58,403 bases of DNA, taken from Heterobasidion occidentale. Its lineage: Eukaryota; Basidiomycota; Agaricomycetes; Russulales; Bondarzewiaceae. Under the pieces are notes generated by a model, which did not search any database, was not told the origin of the DNA, and worked only from the letters and a program-made list of their open reading frames with translations. Both the position numbers and the translations under genes were made by a program. The DNA lies in contig JBCAQO010000032.1 in assembly GCA_039111635.1 (NCBI GenBank), forward strand, positions 1 to 58,403, in the 5' to 3' direction. Shown one piece after another: positions 22,301 through 33,410 of this stretch (position 1 is the first letter of the stretch; every line of letters begins with the position of its first letter).

Positions 22301-25300
22301 ATTCGCACTCCTCGAAGTATCCGGTTCGTACTCACCGTTGTCTGTTGTTAATGATACTGATCGATTCCTCGCAACACTCAGAATGCAGCGAGCGGCGCTC
22401 CCTCGATTCCCTCTCAAGCTAGGACATGAGACATTCGACAGAGTCTGTAATAACATCCAAAAAGACCTCAAGTACGAAGGGCCTCTCGGCCTGAGCTGTG
22501 ATGACACAAAATTGTTGAGCACCCTTCGCACATACTGGGATGCCTCGGCAAAAACATACTACCTGGTGGGACACACCGGCGAGCCTATCGCGGTTGCCAA
22601 CCCGGAAGAGCTTGAGGCCCTCCTCAAATCGGAGATGCTAGAGAAAGCAACAAAGGTCAGTGACCGGAACAAGCAGAAAGCCGTGGTGCTGATTGTGTGT
22701 TGGCATTGTAGGTTCGTGTCTGGTGTGTTCAAATCCCAATGCCAAAGGCGAGCTCTATCGTCGCTCATGTTTTGGCGATCCCAAACTCATGCGATGCCGA
22801 GGAGCTTCAAGCTTATTCAGACAAGATTATCTGCGGTCTGGTTCAGCGTGGGCTCAAGGTTATATCATACGCTTGCGACGGCACGGAGACAGAGCGCAAG
22901 GTGCAGCGCTGTCTCATCCGAGATTCACCTTTCCGCATTACATACACAATCCGACACCCCATCCCAGCTGTTGATTTCGAGGACACGACCGTCATCATTG
23001 CGACTAGGGAGGCCCGGCCGATCGTCATGATCCAGGACTCCAAACACGCTCTCAAGACAATGCGTAACAATAATTTCAGCGGCGCCAAACTCCTTGTTCT
23101 GGGCAACACCACCGCAAAATATTCTGATGCGCGTGATGCAGCGTTTGGTCCAGGTATTCCACCCCTCTACCCCCGCGATGTCGAAAATCTTGACCGCCAA
23201 GACGACAATGCCGCAACTCGATTATTCTCTGCTTCCTCACTGGAGTACCTGGCAACACATTTCCCTGACCATGTTGGGGAAATCGTCTATCTATTCATAT
23301 TCGGAGAGCTCGTCGATGCATATCAAAATCGCAAAATCAGTCACCTCTCACGCATCAAAATGGTCCTGCGCACTCGTTACTTCCTGGACATATGGGCACG
23401 GTTTCTAGATAGAGCAGGCTATGTAAAGTCGAAGCATTTCATCTCTCGCGAAGCTACTGATATTGTCCGGATCGTCATCGAAGGTCTCATCGGCCTCGTT
23501 ATCATCCACCGAGACTATATGGATGGCAAAATCTACCCGTTACTCCCCTGGATGCATTCTAGCGAAGTATGCGAGCATGTCTTCGCAGAATGTCGAAAAC
23601 TGGTCAAAGACTTTGCTTTTACAGATCTCATACAAATGATGCCTCGTCTACATGTATCTATTCGAGCCATAGTTCTCCTCGATGTTACGACAGATCCGAA
23701 AGCGCGCGCATCCGGCTATGCCCACACCTACTTCAACTCACACGGAATCGATCTCGGAGTGCTCGCATGTTTCCCTACCGACAGTGAGATACAGTCAGCC
23801 ACCAAAGATGCCTGGGAAGAGGCAGAAAACTTGTTTAATATACTCGGGGTATCACCTTCTGATTTCCTGTCGGCTTCTCATCCAACTCTGCCTAGTATCA
23901 ACTCGTGGTACGCACCGGGTATGGATCCAATGGCTGACAAGGCCGGTAGCGACACCGACAGCTCCGAAGACGAACAAGACGAAGGTGATGATGAGGTGGG
24001 CGACACGGATGAACTACGGCAGCTCCTTGTCGATATACGCCGCTCGGGCTTCCATGAACATTCTGTGGATGAACGGCTGTTGAACTTACAGTGTGCCGCT
24101 GTTGCCATGGACATAGATGATCTGGTTCAGCTGTAAGTTGTGTCACCTCCAATAGTTCACTGTCAGCGCTCTCGTACTGATATTGAATGGATCCAGAAAA
24201 GATATGGCTCACGAGCTTTCCCAAGAAGAACAAGAAGCCAACCTTGAGAATGACCGATCCAATATATCGGCAGTGCTCCACGCTGCACAGCTGCCTCCGG
24301 TCAACTTACCTCCAGAGCCTCGCCACGCGTTTGATGTCCATTTCTCTTCTGTCGACACACTCGACTTCTCCCCGCTGATTGAGATCCGACGAGCACACGA
24401 GACACACCGCGCAGCCCATGGTGTTCGAGAATCGGCCGTACCAGAGTCAACACCTTCCCGGAGCAAGAAGCTTGGCGAGGAAAGCTTGCGGAGGCAGATC
24501 ATTCGAGAGATGCAAGCTCTCCTCTCGCAGCAGCAGGACCAAGGGATCGGCACTGGACTTGAGCGTAAGGAAAGGTGGAGGAACTCAGGTGCGCAAGGTG
24601 CCCTAGCAGGTAACTCTGCCAACGCGGCGCTGGCAGCTACCCAGCGTGCGGGAACCGTGCGTCAATATTAACGTTTCTACACCACTCCTTTGATGAACAA
24701 TGTCTTGCAGGTCACCCTACGGCGAGGCAAGGTCTTTGGAGATCAGCGGTTGCCCACCGCTCTGGTTGAAAAGTTGACAGGCGCTATGGTCGGCACAGAG
24801 AACAACGCGCAGCTTCCTGGACGACGTGTATTGAGGGTCGGGACGTATGGCATCATACTTCACGAAGGGCGCCTCGTCGTGGGCCGTGGTGAGTACAACA
24901 ATTACTCAATATATCTATGGCTGATGATCTTTGTTCCTTACAGTCATGGCTCTCTACACTCAAGGTGGTGGCAAATCCGGTGCGCATTCGTGGCAGGAAA
25001 CATCACTCAACATCGGCGCGGCGTCGTACATCTCTTTGCAATCATACGAGCCTTCGCATGCTGTTCTATTTCGGGCTATCCATGGTCGCGTCGCTTCCGT
25101 GCAATCTTATACTTTCACTCATCTCCATTCTGACTACTTCTTGTGCATCCTACCCAATGATCCATCCATCAGCCAGGACAGGCGGCACATACATCTCGAT
25201 GAAGTCTCGCTCCGACTATTCTCACATTTGAATAGATATCTCTTGAACCTCGTAGCAGCGGTCCAACGTCTCCAGGCGTTACGTCGGCGTGGGGCAGGGG

Positions 25301-25359
25301 GCAAGAAGGACAGTAGCGGCACAAGGGAGGACGGCGATGGCTTGGCGCACGAAGTATGA
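19377..25359 (+). CDS. Fused Ulp1/C48 protease-like and DDE transposase-like protein
   Basis: Nine exons (19377-20244, 20298-20563, 20614-22017, 22070-22323, 22382-22655, 22712-24132, 24197-24656, 24711-24888, 24944-25359) total 5541 nt, exactly 1846 codons plus stop, with no break. Residues about 230-370 form a C48-like peptidase: NHWVSMQ (His 274), YGDSL (Asp 291), GLQ (Gln 330) and TYSCGIC (Cys 336), the His-Asp-Gln-Cys order of SUMO proteases. A Ser/Thr/Pro-rich linker follows, with a near-duplicate SDDLPP-type repeat. A Cys/His cluster (Cys 633, His 651, Cys 655) resembles a BED-like finger. The transposase core has SCDDTK (Asp 971), CDGTE (Asp 1078), GELVDAYQNR and HSSEVCEHVF (Glu 1307), plausible DDE residues. 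An acidic DSSEDEQDEGDDE segment and a conserved C-terminal domain end the protein. ATG 19320 is an alternative start. The role would be excision and insertion of the element; the protease may act on SUMO or on itself, which is inference. Confidence 0.8.
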
Positions 25360-25664
25360 CGCTCTGTAACATCTTTTCAATATCTCATGTGCTCTATGTG
25401 TTTGATTCTGATGGCCAACGGCTTAATAAACGCTTTCTGGCCTTTCTGAGCATCAAAACAGGCCTGAACTATGTGATCCGGACGATTTTGAGGGCTTACA
25501 AGGCCGGATCTGGCTAATCCGGCCAAAAAATGTGGTTTTGGAGGCCTGGCAGTTCAATCCGAACATTTTGACTCAAAATTTGGCTAGGCCTGGTTTTTTC
25601 CGGACAAATTTCGCCGATTTTGGGACTTTCTATCCGTACATTTTGGCCGGCTTTTAAGAAATTT
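25360..25664. repeat. Right subterminal repeat region of the transposon
   Basis: Between the stop codon and the right TIR, a motif close to TCCGnACAnTTTTG recurs near 25477, 25559, 25598 and 25633, with a diverged copy near 25520. GGCCTG boxes lie at 25461 and nearby. Two related copies occur in the left leader (19038-19056 and 19082-19096). Such arrays often bind transposase in DNA transposons; that role is inferred. Confidence 0.5.
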
Positions 25665-25707
25665 CCACCCGGCCTCCCCCCCTATTTTCAGGGGTCCTGG
25701 TATACCC
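25665..25707 (-). repeat. Right terminal inverted repeat
   Basis: Reverse complement of the left TIR with two mismatches. The outer end reads TGGTATACCC, followed by host sequence AGCCCACCTG. It marks the right boundary of the element. Confidence 0.9.
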
Positions 25708-25795
25708 AGCCCACCTGTGCTCGGTGCCTGACCCATCGTCCTTTTTGATATAACTTTACCTCGAGATAGCAGTCCAATGCAAATATTCAGACGGA

Positions 25796-25883
25796 GCGCA
25801 TCAGGAAATCGGCAGATCTCTTAGTTCAGAACAAACAGAGGCTCTCAGACCTAAGTTAGAGATCTGCCGATTTCCTGATGCGC
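25796..25883. repeat. Perfect 26-bp inverted repeat with 36-nt spacer (foldback)
   Basis: Arms 25796-25821 and 25858-25883 are exact reverse complements (GCGCATCAGGAAATCGGCAG and six more bases). The unit would form a long hairpin in RNA or single-stranded DNA. It lies 89 bp outside the transposon's right TIR and shares no sequence with it. No gene overlaps. It could be a small foldback/MITE-like element. Confidence 0.75.
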
Positions 25884-26219
25884 ACCCGTGAGCGAATGAT
25901 TCCTGCGATCATGCTCTGTTACCAGCATGCTAGCAACGAAACGCAAGTCAACATCTCCATGAACTCAACGCAAACATCGTTTATCATCAGTAGGATCTCT
26001 CCCGTATGGTATAGAGTACGCTTCTGATTTTCTGTCGAGTGCTTGAGCACAAAGATAGCTACTGTTGTGCACACGAAATCGCCGAGCAAGGATGTTCAGC
26101 ACCGTTTATGCTCAGCAACTTGTACGAACAATCTCACCAGGATGAAGTTCGCCTCCATCCAAGTGCAGGTCATTTAACGTATCAGAAAGAAGTATAAGAC
26201 CATGTATAAATCAAGGAGC

Positions 26220-28138
26220 TTAGCAAGGAGACTGCAACGCACCGAGATCCCAGTCGTAAATCCATGAAGAGCAATCGTGTTCAGCGTGACCGCCTTCCCA
26301 CTTTGAGCTACGATACTGTATCTCTAGGGTATCAACGTAGTTGCGGATCCTACTGTAGCGTGGCAAGATCTGTTTGTGTCGGTCCCGCACTGTATGATCC
26401 TCTTCGAGACCCGGCTCCTGGATAATATCAAGATAGACGGCCTTCAGCCGCTGCCCATTTTCTGCTCGGTGAGTAACCTTTTCTTCTATATCATGAATAA
26501 ATCTATCATCGTCGAGCCCTTTTGCATCATCTATTTTTGAGTAACCTGGTTCGAATATGATTCGAATAGTCTCCAAAGACTGGGTAGCGTCACCCTGCAA
26601 TAATGGTAGAAGACATTCCTCATAATCCCAATAGTCGAACGAATACACCTCGACCGAGGGCAAGAGTTGGAAGATGGGTACCAGGTCTAGATGCGTATAT
26701 GAGTCGAGGAAAATATTTTTAACGTGTGAGGGATTGATCAAGGACAAGACCGATGCAACACTTCTTGGTACGTCGAGGGGCTGTCTACCGACGAGTGAAT
26801 GACAAGCAATGAACATGAACTGGTTGGAGCAGCCTTCGTTATACGCTGATATCAAGATATGATATTCGTTATCGTCAGTGTCATCTCAATCATTCGACCA
26901 GGCACTAGCTTCGAGATTGAAAGTGGACTTGTCGCCCAACAATGGCACACTTGACGGGATATTCGAAGGATTAATCCCACGAGTCAAACATTCTTCAACT
27001 GTCATAAAAACAGACACGGTTGGTGGAAGGGTTAAACGAGAGAAGAGACATGACGCTGTCCATTGAGGCATGATTCACGGTCAGCTGAGAAAGCTGATCA
27101 AGGCGAACCTCAAGACCGTTGTGGTGCAGTCCTTTACGGAATTCGGTAGGAAGCCAACGTCGAAGAACTAGAGACTCAAGCAGGGGGCATGAACGCAATA
27201 GATCCAGGAATTGATGCACGTTGACGGCCGGATAGTGAGACTCGCAGAGAGCGAGATGCGTAAGACCTGTGAATTCAAGGTTGGCCCATGATGAAACCCC
27301 TCGAAATAAGAGACGCCTCAAGCTAGGCATCTCAGGCGCAAACAGAGATAATGGATCGAAGATTCCATGCCTTGATGTCCAACGCCCGAGGTTAGTGACG
27401 CTGAGACATTCCAAGGCAGGCAGGCTGATTGGAGTCCGAGAAAGACTTGCGGGCGGAACCGCATCAACAGCAAGGATGTATCGGCGCAGACAGCGAGGAT
27501 TAGACTGTATGACGTCCCATGCTGAGTAGTTGTAGTCCAAAATTTGTAGCGGAACATCCAGGGTACGCGGAATGAAGTGGTCGATGATACTCTGGGGATG
27601 TGAAGACCGCAACTTATGCGTCTCAATCACTGCCCAGAAGGTGGGTTGTAGGTATATGACATCTCTCCAGAACCTGCAGACGCTCGATAAGGATATAGCA
27701 TGGCAGATGGAAGCATTTGTCTGTTTGGGAAGCGTCGAGGCTGGGTGTTCTCGAAGGAAGCCGTCCCACGAAATATCAGGGCGTGGAAAGGTCTGTTTGA
27801 GTATGTCGCCCAAGATCTCAATCGGCAAACGTTGAATAGGTTGGCAAAAGTTATTGAGGGTCGCCAAACCCGTGCATACCTCTTGAAGCTATCATGGAAA
27901 GGTAGGTCATTGATAATACAATGAAAGGAAAATCTGAGGACATGCCAAATCAATGTGAGGGTTCAGTTGATTCCGCATCCTTCAGAAAGCCAGATTCGAC
28001 ATTTATCAGCAGATGATCAAGTCAAATAGCTTGCCTCTCTTGTTCCGCCCGGTTGTGAAAGTTGATTGTCTTCAGCCTTGAAGCTACTGCTTCAAGCAGT
28101 TGAATGCTAGTGAAGTCAGAGTCGAGACTGAACGGCAT
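26220..28138 (-). CDS. F-box protein, reading frame interrupted
   Basis: F-box proteins recruit substrates to SCF ubiquitin ligases through Skp1. The likely start is the ATG at 28138 (MPFSLDSDF), followed by a heptad-like helix (LLEAVASRLKTINFHNRAEQE). After an intron comes the F-box core (QRLPIEILGDILKQTFP, SLSSVCRFWRDVI), with a WRDV signature typical of basidiomycete members. Leucine-rich segments (LECLSVTNLGRW, LTHLALCESHYP, SCPLLESLVLRRW) suggest LRR-like repeats as the substrate-binding part. The last part (26220-26855) includes SVASVLSLINPSHVKNIFL. Between about 27015 and 26870 there is a one-base frame change followed by an in-frame TGA (after AWSND). A 165-bp intron could also bridge this stretch, but the sequence there looks coding. 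The intron phase after exon 1 is also uncertain. Confidence 0.6.
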
Positions 28139-29920
28139 CTCGGAAGATCCGGTATCAGAGTGGTATGAGATTGAACAGAGGGTGCTGGCCACGATTTGGA
28201 GCCGACGCTCGTGGCAAGGCAGCGGGTCAGGCTGTGCACGTGGCCTTGCACTGTTCATCACGCGCGCCGGGATATCCCGACCACTTTCAACTCTCTGAGC
28301 GTGCCGCAGCGACCGACCACCACCTACCTCAACGCATTTCCTTCATACTTCAAAAGAAATAGATTGCCTGCTGATCTGTGAATTGGCTGTAGTTGCGTTT
28401 GACTGCTTGGTATGATGGCAGTTGGCGATTGCACAATGTAAAGCAGCTATGTTTTTTTTTCTGTTGGAGGGACCTCCTGTAACTTGAAATTTCTGATGCG
28501 GTTCATCTGAGGATTCGCAGCTCGAGAGGACACTGCCGAGCACCATCCAACTTTCGAATACTGCTGTTTTGGTCGCTGGCCTCTGGCACCAGCCAGTTTG
28601 CTTCGGTTTCCTCAACGTTGCAAGCAACAAGCGACTGTTTGCGTCCTCTCCGTCCGCTCTCCTTGCTAGGCGCGCCGATCACTAGACAAACTCTTCCCCC
28701 TGCATACATTCAGACTGGTTGTACCCACCCATGTTTGCGACCTGCACAGTTCATCGGCGCCGCATATCCCTTTCCTTTTCCATGCTGCGCCATTCACGTC
28801 ATCCCGATCTGCATTTGTTCTTGATACGCCATCCCCCTCCTGTCGTGCATCGCAAGCGCAATTATTGTGCATCAATGGCACAGATCGCACAGGGCCAAGG
28901 CCTTATCAATATAGGGAGGGTGTTGCCGGGTGCGACGTCTCCAGTGCTCGAGGTAGGCAGAAGTACGTTGCCCAGGACGTCTAGCCTCTTCCGAGTACAG
29001 GTGACTCGCAGGGGGTTCCTCTGATTATATGCCTGTTCATCGTTTTCTCGGGAGTCTGACCATGCTTTGTTCACTGGCGCGCAGATACTGGGGCATACTG
29101 GACGGTGGCTTTTTCTTTGTGGAACCTGTCGGTCCTCAAGAGATCGCTCCCGCTCACTTGATTGGTCTGAACATCTCCCCATGATTACTGAACAGAGCAT
29201 AGTGTCCTGGACTATGCGTATGCGAAGCGGGCCTATGCGCACCGTGTGTTGCTAATCGGCAGCGCTGTTAGAAAGTCTTGGGTGCCTCTGGATTGTGCTG
29301 CCGACCCTAACGTAGCTTCATTTTCAAACAGAGCTTACAGCAGGCGGCTCCAATATTCGAAATCGTTGATATCCGATTGCGAAGTCCGGCTCGATATTGT
29401 TCAGCACACATAGAGGAAGCCTCGTCAGGGAAAAAAACAAATATAAATAGAATTGTATGGAAGTCAAACAGATAAGATGCGATACCGAAACATCATGAGA
29501 AAAGGAGAAAAGCAAGTACGAAAAAAAACTACTTCCTTCACACTGAAGGAGCTGAAGCGCGAAGGCCTTGTTACATAACCACCACAAGCTCACACTGACG
29601 AGTCCCACTGACTCCAGTAGACTCCAGTCCGCCGGGTCTGAGCAGGTCGACGACGGCCGAAGCAAGGCCGCGAATTATTGTCCCTATCATGAAGAATGTC
29701 AGCTTTAGGAACACTTCTCACCCTCATCGATCCGAGGGCACAAGCAATGGACAAGAAATGAGAAGAAATATCGCGAATGGGAAGGTGAAAGCGAGCTCTG
29801 CGGAGGCATGAGATCGATGGCGGCAACGTGGAAGTGGGGTGGGGTATGAAAGTGTAGGGGATAAAAGCAAAGAGAACGAAAGCGAGCGCGGGTAACAGAA
29901 AATGGTGCGTACCTCCAGCT
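28139..29920. other. Intergenic, no gene recognised
   Basis: Short overlapping frames occur on both strands. A tiny spliceable plus-strand frame near 28875 (MAQIAQGQGLINIGR) would give only about 33 residues and has no support. AT-rich sequence around 29430-29540 contains poly-A runs. No repeat or RNA gene is clear. Confidence 0.4.
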
Positions 29921-31455
29921 TCAGTTCGCCATCGCCGACGATCGTGCCGTAGTCCCGCCGCGCCTTCTCCTCCTACCGCCGCGATGAGGTCCCGTCAGCC
30001 AAGCTGTGAACCATCCCCATGGGTTGGTGTCCCGATCCTCATAATCCATTGCTGGGCAGTTCTCCTTCTTGTGACGAGTGACCCCATCGCGGCGGGCGTA
30101 GAAGAAGATATGGCACCAGTCGCAGGGGAGCTTGCCAAGGTAGTGGACCGTGACAACGTGCCGTCTGCGGTCATACTTGCGGCAGAACGTTCTATTGCAC
30201 GGCGCGCAACGGAAAATGTCGCCGCCGTAGATCTTCTCGTCGATCACGACGGCGGCCTCGACTCGGCCAAGGGTGGGCTCGTCTCCGAGCTGGTGCTGGC
30301 GCTCATCGTGACCGTGATCGTGATCGTCGGGCTCTCTGGTCTCGTCTTGGTCATCCGCAGGCGTCGATGTCGAAGGCCCTCCGCACCACAGCGGGACAGG
30401 CTCGATAACTGGTTCGCCTGCGGGGTTGTTCACCCAGTGGGTGGACGTTGTTGATCTCTGGTTGTTGTGTTGGAGGGCGTTGCCACAGACCTGTGGAGCG
30501 ACCACAGGCATCGAGCGCAGCCCTCCGGCTGCCTCGACTAGCCTCGGGGCAGGCTTGGGTGCGATGCGCCTATACCTGCGCTCCCAAGACCAAGTCTTTT
30601 CTCTCCCCTCACTCCTAACTCTTCCCCCTACCTCTTTGGCGTCCCCCTTCCCCATTATCTTCTCGATCTCAGAAGCGCCCTTTGCCTCGCTGACACCCTC
30701 AATCATCTCTTCGACCCCCTGCTCCACCCTCGCCTTCTTCAGCGGTTGCTCCTCCGCGTCCAAAACGCGCTTCCTCGGCACCCGCAGCATGGCCGCTGCG
30801 TCCCACCATGGGTCGAAGCGCGCCATGTCCATCCAGGGAACCGTGAAGCGGTTCACGGTACCTTCCAGTGCCGAGATTGTCGCCTTGGGCGCGTCGGTTG
30901 GTAAGGCGCACACCATGGAGATGTCGGGGGCTGGGTAGCCGCTGGTGATGGCGGGGGTGGCGACTGCTGCGGGCATGGCGAATGCAAGCTCGGAGGCGGG
31001 GGCGGCGTGCGTAATGGATGCAGCGAAAGACTGGACTACGCATGGTGGTGGGTGGGCTGGCCGTATTATCGTATGGCTAGGGAACTTGGCCGTTGCCCCA
31101 TGGCAAGGGGCCAGCGGCGCTGGCGCTGATGTAGAAGCCCATGCAGGTAGGGCCGCAGAGATGGGGATGGGAGTGACGGATAGTGGAGGGACGAGGACAG
31201 GTGCGGTCTGTAGAGGGATGTCGGGTAGCAGCGAGCCCGGCGCACGCGTACTTAGGCGTATACGCGTGTTGTAGGGCTGTGTGTAGCCAATTCCGTGTGA
31301 GAGGACGCGCACGCCCTAAAAGTTCAGAGGATCGGTTCGTGAGTGGCTCAGTCAAATTGTCAGAACGAAGCGACATTTACCGCCGAATTTTCGCTAAGGA
31401 CCTCAGCGTCGTTGGACGCGAACCGTGAAGGTCCTCCGCCAGGAGCTGCATGCAT
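29921..31455 (-). CDS. Zinc-finger protein C (C2H2)
   Basis: Two exons give about 489 residues: exon 1 31455-31381 (25 codons, MHAAPGGGPSRFASNDAEVL) and exon 2 31315-29921, joined by a clean 65-bp GT-AG intron in phase 0. The first half is disordered and Ala/Pro-rich. A basic bipartite run (PRKRVLDAEEQPLKKARVE) is a candidate nuclear localisation signal. An acidic and His-rich stretch (DDHDHGHDERQHQ) precedes the finger region. The fingers are FRCAPCNRTFCRKYDRRRH with VVTVH, a standard C2H2, then CDWCHIFFYARRDGVTRHK with ENC, a C2HC variant. The tail is RGGRRRRRGG-like and basic. It is probably a nuclear DNA-binding regulator; target unknown. The frame is intact. It shares its plan with zinc-finger genes A and B in this window. 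Confidence 0.75.
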
Positions 31456-33410
31456 GTTGTGTCAGCATATTGAGAGGCCGCCGAAGGATATGCACCCACT
31501 TGAAAACTCTTCCTGAACCCAGGAAGACCAGTCGGATGGGTAGCGTGACATGGTTGGTCAGTTGCGCTATGGATGACTGGGAAAGGTATTGAGAAGTGTG
31601 TGTGTATAGGGTATATCAGAGAGGGGATCGAAGAAGATCGAAAGGGCGAGTCGGTCCTTGGACTCCTCCCATGGTCAATCAATATAGATATACTACCCTC
31701 GGGCGAGCGCCAAGCGACCGTTCGAACGACGCCATGGTGCGACCATCATGCCTTGTTCTCTGATGCCGTACAGCCGCCGCACTCTCTCGCCTAGCGACAC
31801 TGAGTTTGGAGCCAGGAATGTGGTGCCGTCATCGTCCGAAGGCAATTATAGGCTGTCCTGTGTCTGTTATGGTATGGGCCCGAATCCCAGCACTGAGTTC
31901 TGGAAACAAGTTTGCCTCATGTCCACGCCTCACGATGGGACCGTGTTCAAGTAATCATACACGTCTACGTTTCTGGGGTGCGTTACATGTTATCATTTTG
32001 CATCTGAATCTTGATGAAGTCGGGATCGTGCAGGTCTTCTGATGGCGGGAGCGAATCGTTCGGGACAAAGCAAGGGCAACAAGGAATTAACCCACGTCGC
32101 GGTAGCCTGCTTACACCGTCGGTCGGTGCTCGATTATACGGATTATCTTTCGTGTCGATATTGTATCTGCCACGCATGGGACTTCCGTCATATTTCTATG
32201 CTGCTCTCTCGTGCGGACGCTACCTTGTTAATTCAAAACGAGCCTTGCCTCTCGAAGTTGTAGGCGCATCAGGGCGCCTGATTTTAGTGATAGTGCCATC
32301 GTGAACGGCATCATGAAAAATTCACTCGCCTTCTAAATTCTAATCTTCTAGCCGCTTATGACATCCAGTATGATGTGCTTGTCCTAATTCGTGCGCAGGT
32401 ACACCAAGGCACGTTTCTTCGCGTTATTTTTGTCCCCTTTCCTTTCTTCACAAGCATTATTGCAGCCTGTCCTCTTGACAAGTCATCATGTTGACTCGGG
32501 ACTTGACGGTGTTTGAGAGGGAAGACGAGCCGACTGTCACGATGACTTCCAAGAGAATGGATGTGTGGGGCCGAATTTAGGGTCTATTGTTGTCGGGTTC
32601 GAGTGGCAAGTTCAAATACGATTCCACGCCCCCATATGTGCCATTGGTCACGAAGTTATCGGAGCTACGCATCGCCTGGTGAAATCTTTCGTCACTAGGA
32701 CAGTGCCGGCTTGGGACTCGCAGGGGCCTACTTCGTATCCGCAAACAATATCAATCTCCGCCGCGCTGCATTCTTGCCTGCCGACTCACATACCTAATTG
32801 CCTGAGTTCTCAGTCATCAATCGCCTCGTGCAAGTACGCAAAGCCTTCGTTGAATGGGAAAGGACCCACACCACTCTTAGTGAGTATGGGCATCGCGATA
32901 TGCATTGACCTTTGAGCAATCTACCCACGAGAAATGGACAACCTTATTTTATTTGTATTTCTAGCGCGATACATCAGGTGATAGATTTGGACAGAGTGCT
33001 GGCCTGTTATCGACATCGTGGTGGTGCTCATTGAATTGATGGATGGCACTTCGCAGAGGGCCTCGTTGATCTTTGAGGCTGACGGTACGTCACTGTCGTC
33101 GTCAAAGGCATGTCTTCCTGCGCGGCCGCCTTGTTCAACATGAGTATAGCGCTACAAGCCGCCAGTTTTCTAGATTTTTCTGACAGTGAACCAAGACAAG
33201 TTCAGGCCAGCAATGTAAGAGTGATGAGCGGTGCATCACATCGTCGAAATTTTTATCTTCCGAATCGGCTCTCAGCGCTAATCCTTCACCTGTTCATCAT
33301 CGATGACACAAGATTCCCATCCGCCCGAAGAGAGAGAGTGTGTGTGTGAAGTCATATATTAACGTCTAGTGGCGGCGCGCCGCATGTCTAGACGAGTAGC
33401 TGTATGTACT
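31456..33410. other. Intergenic, no gene recognised
   Basis: About 2 kb of mixed sequence with short frames on both strands and no motif. A 116-codon plus-strand frame at 32565-32915 has no recognisable domain or splice partners. The upstream part should contain the promoter of zinc-finger gene C. No repeats were seen. Confidence 0.4.

Larger units (their letters stand above)
18992..25707 (+). mobile_element. 6.7-kb DNA transposon with TIRs and one fused Ulp1-like/DDE gene
   Basis: Both ends are defined by a 43-bp terminal inverted repeat with two mismatches (18992-19034 and 25665-25707), starting GGGTATACCAGGACCCC. Inside is a single nine-exon gene (19377-25359) for a very large protein with protease-like and transposase-like domains, plus subterminal repeats at both sides and a pol III-like unit near the left end. 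The intact coding sequence and near-identical TIRs suggest recent insertion. I could not see a target-site duplication directly outside the TIRs (left flank GGAGTCTG, right flank AGCCCACC). The protein resembles a family I know as highly repeated in Agaricomycete genomes. Ulp1-carrying superfamilies such as Kyakuja-Dileera-Zisupton are the nearest named relatives I can suggest, but the assignment is unproven. Confidence 0.85.

Noticed and set aside
18982..25717. Target-site duplication of the transposon
   Set aside because: Bases next to the two TIRs do not match as direct repeats at any length from 2 to 10.
28618..29024. Small plus-strand gene near 28875
   Set aside because: The only spliceable product is about 33 residues with no recognisable feature.
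29984..31274. Plus-strand frames opposite zinc-finger gene C (up to 170 codons)
   Set aside because: Low-complexity shadow frames; the minus strand carries the fingers and a clean intron.
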